In this document: piece by piece, positions 3,535 through 6,103 of the stretch
How the letters are laid out: each line of letters starts with the position of its first letter
Position numbering within the stretch: the stretch's first letter is position 1
NCBI GenBank assembly: GCA_934476025.1
Contig: CAKSNI010000069.1
Coordinates: forward strand, 1-6,103
DNA from: an uncultured Eubacteriales bacterium
Lineage (GTDB): Bacteria > Bacillota > Clostridia > Oscillospirales > Acutalibacteraceae
Reading direction: 5' to 3'
DNA length: 6,103 nucleotides
Translations under genes and position numbers: made by a program
Notes under the pieces: model-generated
The model's input: the letters and a program-made list of their open reading frames with translations, nothing else
What the model was told of the DNA's origin: nothing
The model's database searches: none

Positions 3535-4775
3535 GTTGTTTTCTTTTCCGCGGGAAGAAGCAGAGGCCCGATTTCCCGGCAAATGGCATCAAAAGAAAAA
3601 TCGTTTTGAAAATACGGGGTGTCGGTCGCCAGCACAAACCGGTCCGGCGCATAGTTATCGGTGATGGCCGCCAGGGTGTTCCCGATATTTTCCGGGGTGA
3701 TGTTGCTTAACGAAACGATATTCTCATGAAAGCCCGAAAGATCCTTATTTTCATAAGTATTGGTGATGGTTTTCACCCCGAAGGTTGACATTTCCAGCGG
3801 CGGATAACTCGGATGGGGGGAAACCATCAGCGAAATCCCGGCATAGGTTTCGCTCATCAACCGGGCGTATTCCTCAATGCTGAGTTTCCCGACCGAGTGC
3901 AGGGTGCATTGCGGTGTCAGGTGAATATCCGGGAAGGATTCTCCGGCGGAAAACAGTTCCCACCTTTCGGGATCTTTGGCGGTTTTGGCCCACTGAGTCA
4001 GCCCGTCCAGCACCAATTCAATGCAGTTCCGGGAAACCGACGGCCGCCCGTACACCAGAATTTTCCGGCTTTTTTCCTTCGGAGGATGCTGCGTCAACGC
4101 CTTTTTCAGCGAGGCGTTCAACACCGGATCAAAGCAGAATTCCCGGGTGAAGGAATAGCCGTGCAGCCGGAAATAATCCCGCAGTTCATGGCTGTTGAAA
4201 ACGGCCAGAACCTCCCGGTTCAAATGATAACTGCTTTCGGCCATAGCCGAAAAAGACGACCAGGCATAAAAATACGGTTCATAATCCTGAATAAAATACA
4301 GAAGCGGCGTTGCCGAACCGGTCTGTTTTTCGATTTCGGCGAGAATCCGGTCGCCCAGAACCGCCGTCCACCAGGCGGTGGCGATAAAGATATCCCCGGA
4401 GCGCACCGGCAGAACCTTTCCGGCCCGGGGGAAGCAGGGAACCACCTGTTTGGCCGCCGGGAATTTCTTCGCTCCCTCACAGAGGGTATATTCCGGATAA
4501 TTCCGGACATATTCGGGAAGGGTTTGTTCATCGGTTACAATCATCCGGCATTCCATGCCCGTTTGAGCGCCCAAAGCCTCATAAAACCGAAGGGCCGTGG
4601 TAATGCCGCCGAACACATGCTCGGGGTTGAGGGTAGGCACCAGGATATTCAGACGCGGTTTCGAATCCGGTTTCACCGACAGTTCGATGGGAACCAGCAT
4701 TTCAAGCGTCGGATGAAACGGCCGCCGGCGAAGCACCCGGCGGGCTGCCGCTTTGGCAAAACGAAGAATATTCAC
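3525..4775 (-). CDS. WsaF-like glycosyltransferase (GT-B fold, probable rhamnosyltransferase)
   Basis: A 416-residue cytoplasmic or membrane-associated glycosyltransferase resembling WsaF, the rhamnosyltransferase of S-layer glycan synthesis in Geobacillus. The N-terminal domain (about 40-225) carries LNILVPTLNPEHVFGGITTAL (42-62), ATAWWTA (132-138) and YFIQDYEPYFYAWSS (160-174). The C-terminal Rossmann domain (about 237-405) starts with RKILVYGRPSVSRN and carries MVSPHPSYPPLEMSTFGVKTITN (317-339), where E328 is the expected donor-binding glutamate of GT-B enzymes. The basic N-terminus (RFAKAAARRVLRRR) suggests membrane contact; there is no transmembrane segment. The start is GTG at 4773-4775, overlapping the upstream TGA as GTGA, with GGGAGG (4784-4789) 8 nt upstream, so translation is coupled to the preceding glycosyltransferase. 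Donor and acceptor sugars are not certain; rhamnose is inferred from the family only. Confidence 0.88.
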   Translation of the reverse strand: MNILRFAKAAARRVLRRRPFHPTLEMLVPIELSVKPDSKPRLNILVPTLNPEHVFGGITTALRFYEALGAQTGMECRMIVTDEQTLPEYVRNYPEYTLCEGAKKFPAAKQVVPCFPRAGKVLPVRSGDIFIATAWWTAVLGDRILAEIEKQTGSATPLLYFIQDYEPYFYAWSSFSAMAESSYHLNREVLAVFNSHELRDYFRLHGYSFTREFCFDPVLNASLKKALTQHPPKEKSRKILVYGRPSVSRNCIELVLDGLTQWAKTAKDPERWELFSAGESFPDIHLTPQCTLHSVGKLSIEEYARLMSETYAGISLMVSPHPSYPPLEMSTFGVKTITNTYENKDLSGFHENIVSLSNITPENIGNTLAAITDNYAPDRFVLATDTPYFQNDFSFDAICREIGPLLLPAEKKTTGE

Positions 4776-6103
4776 TGCTTTTTCCTCCCTTCCCCGGTTT
4801 CCCGGAACGGCACCGGCGGAATCCGGATTTGCGGAATGTTGCTGAAGTAGTCCAGATTCCGGTTGAAATACGGATCCCCTTTTTCCCAGAACGGCGCATA
4901 CAGCACCCGGGATTTTTCAAAATCGATTTCCGGAATATCCCGCGGGTCACGGGATTTGGATTCCAGATGATACAACCGCACCCGGGCGTCATACAGATTG
5001 CGGTAGCCGTAATCCATAGCCCGAACGCAGATTTCCACATCACTGGCGCAAACAATAAAGCCCTCGTCGAACCCGCCGATCTTTTCCAGCACCCGGCGGG
5101 AAACAGCCATGCAGGCCCCGGTCACGGCGGTGACATTCCGGCTGACCATGGGGGAAACATACGGATCGGCCGCGTGAATCGGCGCCATACCCCGAAAAAC
5201 ATGATCCGCCCAGGAATTCATCCCGATAACCACCCCGGCGTGCTGGATGGTTCCGTCCTCAAACAGCAGCTGAGGGCCGACCACGCCGATTTCCTCCCGG
5301 CAGGCGTTTTCGCACAGACGGGTCATCCAATCTTCGCTGATCACCTCGGTATCGTTGTTGAGAAACAGGAACACTTCGGTTTGGCTTTGGCTGTTTTGGA
5401 TGCCGAAGTTGTTCAGTTTCGACCAGTTGAATTCCATATCGGCCGGAATGGCCCGAACCCGGGGATCCTGCGAAAGTTCCTCCAGGCAGACGGCGGTTTC
5501 CGTTTTTTCGGAACGGTTATCCAGAATCAGCACCTCGTAGGCCGGATAATCGGTTTTCTCAAGAATGCTGCTCACACAACGGGTCAGATCGTCGGCATGG
5601 TCCTTGGTGGGGATAATCACCGTAACAAAAGGCTTATTTTCCGGCAGATCAAACCGGGCATCGTATACAAACAGATATTCCCCGTCCTGTGCCCGGGCCG
5701 TTTCCCCGTAGCGGCGCCGCAGATGTTCCTGCAGAGCCCTTCTCCCGGCCTCATGCGCATAGGGTTTGGAATCGGGATTTACCGAAGTGGAGGTCGCGGT
5801 TTCCCGCCAGCTGTACAGGATATCGGGAATGTGTTCAATCCGGTCGGTCTGCTCATAAAAACGCAGCATCAGATCGTAATCCTGGCTGCCGCTGAATTCT
5901 TCCCGCATTCCCCCGACGGCATCGTACAGCCGGGCGGAAAAGCAAAGAAAATGGCAGATATACATCTGAGAATACAGCAGATCCGGGCTGAAATCCGGTT
6001 TAAAAAACGGACGGCAGCGTTTTCGCCCGGCCAGATGATCTTCGTCACTGTAGCAAAGGTCGCAGCCGGTTTTTAAAAAGGTTTCGGCCACCCGGGAAAG
6101 CGC
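4772..6103 (-). CDS. Tandem family 2 glycosyltransferase, 5' end beyond the window
   Basis: The frame is open to the right edge, so the true start is outside; 443 residues are visible (numbered from the edge). Residues 1-105 are the end of a first GT2 domain: CYSDEDH (17-23), PFFKPDFSPDLLYSQ (32-46), GSQDYDLMLRFYEQ (72-85) and HIPDILYSWR (91-100). After a linker with a helical stretch rich in Arg and Ala (about 117-135), a second complete GT2 domain begins at FVTVIIPTKDH (159-169). It carries the metal/nucleotide motif FLNNDTE (247-253), GVVGPQLLFEDGTIQHAGVVIG (273-294), TGACMAVSRRVLEKIGGFDE (328-347) and SDVEICVR (354-361), where family members usually have NDVDLCLR. Such tandem GT2 proteins build surface polysaccharides, adding more than one sugar. 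The stop overlaps the WsaF-like start by 4 bp, so the two are co-translated. A GTG at 6089-6091 is internal to the domain and is not a credible start. Confidence 0.9.
   Translation of the reverse strand, partial: ALSRVAETFLKTGCDLCYSDEDHLAGRKRCRPFFKPDFSPDLLYSQMYICHFLCFSARLYDAVGGMREEFSGSQDYDLMLRFYEQTDRIEHIPDILYSWRETATSTSVNPDSKPYAHEAGRRALQEHLRRRYGETARAQDGEYLFVYDARFDLPENKPFVTVIIPTKDHADDLTRCVSSILEKTDYPAYEVLILDNRSEKTETAVCLEELSQDPRVRAIPADMEFNWSKLNNFGIQNSQSQTEVFLFLNNDTEVISEDWMTRLCENACREEIGVVGPQLLFEDGTIQHAGVVIGMNSWADHVFRGMAPIHAADPYVSPMVSRNVTAVTGACMAVSRRVLEKIGGFDEGFIVCASDVEICVRAMDYGYRNLYDARVRLYHLESKSRDPRDIPEIDFEKSRVLYAPFWEKGDPYFNRNLDYFSNIPQIRIPPVPFRETGEGRKKQ
4784..4789 (-). promoter_or_regulatory. Ribosome binding site supporting a GTG start
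   Basis: The minus strand reads GGGAGG 8 nt before the GTG at 4773-4775, inside the last codons of the upstream gene. It confirms the non-ATG start and the 4-bp GTGA overlap. Confidence 0.8.

Noticed and set aside
3021..3664. Several overlapping open frames on both strands in the hairpin-rich intergenic region
   Set aside because: They translate through palindromes, have no ribosome binding sites and no family resemblance, so I treat them as chance frames.
3813..4850. A 345-codon plus-strand open frame antisense to the WsaF-like gene
   Set aside because: It mirrors a well-supported gene; its composition is abnormal (many His, Gln, Arg, Phe) and it has no recognisable domain.
4829..6076. A 415-codon plus-strand open frame antisense to the tandem glycosyltransferase
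   Set aside because: The opposite strand encodes clear GT2 motifs. The antisense translation is rich in Gly, His, Pro and Ile without any family motif and has no convincing ribosome site.

Overview
The window looks like chromosomal DNA of a Gram-positive, moderately GC-rich bacterium of the phylum Bacillota, probably class Clostridia. The evidence is a lipoprotein-type solute-binding protein, strong AGGAGG-type ribosome binding sites, a YerC/YecD-type TrpR-like regulator and a WsaF-like glycosyltransferase. Order-level placement (Oscillospirales-like) is only an impression. All six genes lie on the minus strand, so they are read from the right edge to the left.

Right part (about 3525-6103): the end of a surface-polysaccharide operon. 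A large tandem-domain family 2 glycosyltransferase, cut by the right window edge, overlaps by 4 bp (GTGA) a WsaF-like GT-B glycosyltransferase. The two probably act one after the other on a cell-wall or S-layer-type glycan.

Middle (about 3011-3524): an intergenic region with no credible gene but many inverted repeats. A 24-bp palindromic hairpin occurs twice, identically, 248 bp apart. Between and beside the copies lie a 15-bp perfect stem, an enclosing 10-bp stem around a multi-branched fold, and several competing GC-rich stems. The left copy carries a T-tract on the minus strand and is the best candidate terminator for the glycosyltransferase operon. This is the least explained part of the window.

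Left part (about 100-3010): a polar amino acid uptake (PAAT-type) ABC operon in the order binding lipoprotein, permease, ATPase, then a TrpR-like regulator gene. It starts from a near-consensus promoter (TTTACA, 17 bp, TATAAT). A perfect ACTTC-GAT-GAAGT palindrome sits inside the promoter spacer, and an upstream TCACTTT/AAAGTGA inverted repeat shares the GTAAAGTG word. A strong stem-loop between the binding-protein and permease genes probably sets a high ratio of binding protein to membrane complex. The ATPase probably starts at a GTG, six codons after the first ATG, because a perfect Shine-Dalgarno sequence lies within those first codons. The binding protein keeps the family fold but has Val where family members usually have the arginine that grips the ligand alpha-carboxylate, so its ligand should not be assumed.

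No mobile-element protein, CRISPR array, tRNA or rRNA is visible. The genes are recognisable families; the novelty candidates are the hairpin-dense intergenic region, the promoter/operator arrangement and the altered ligand pocket.
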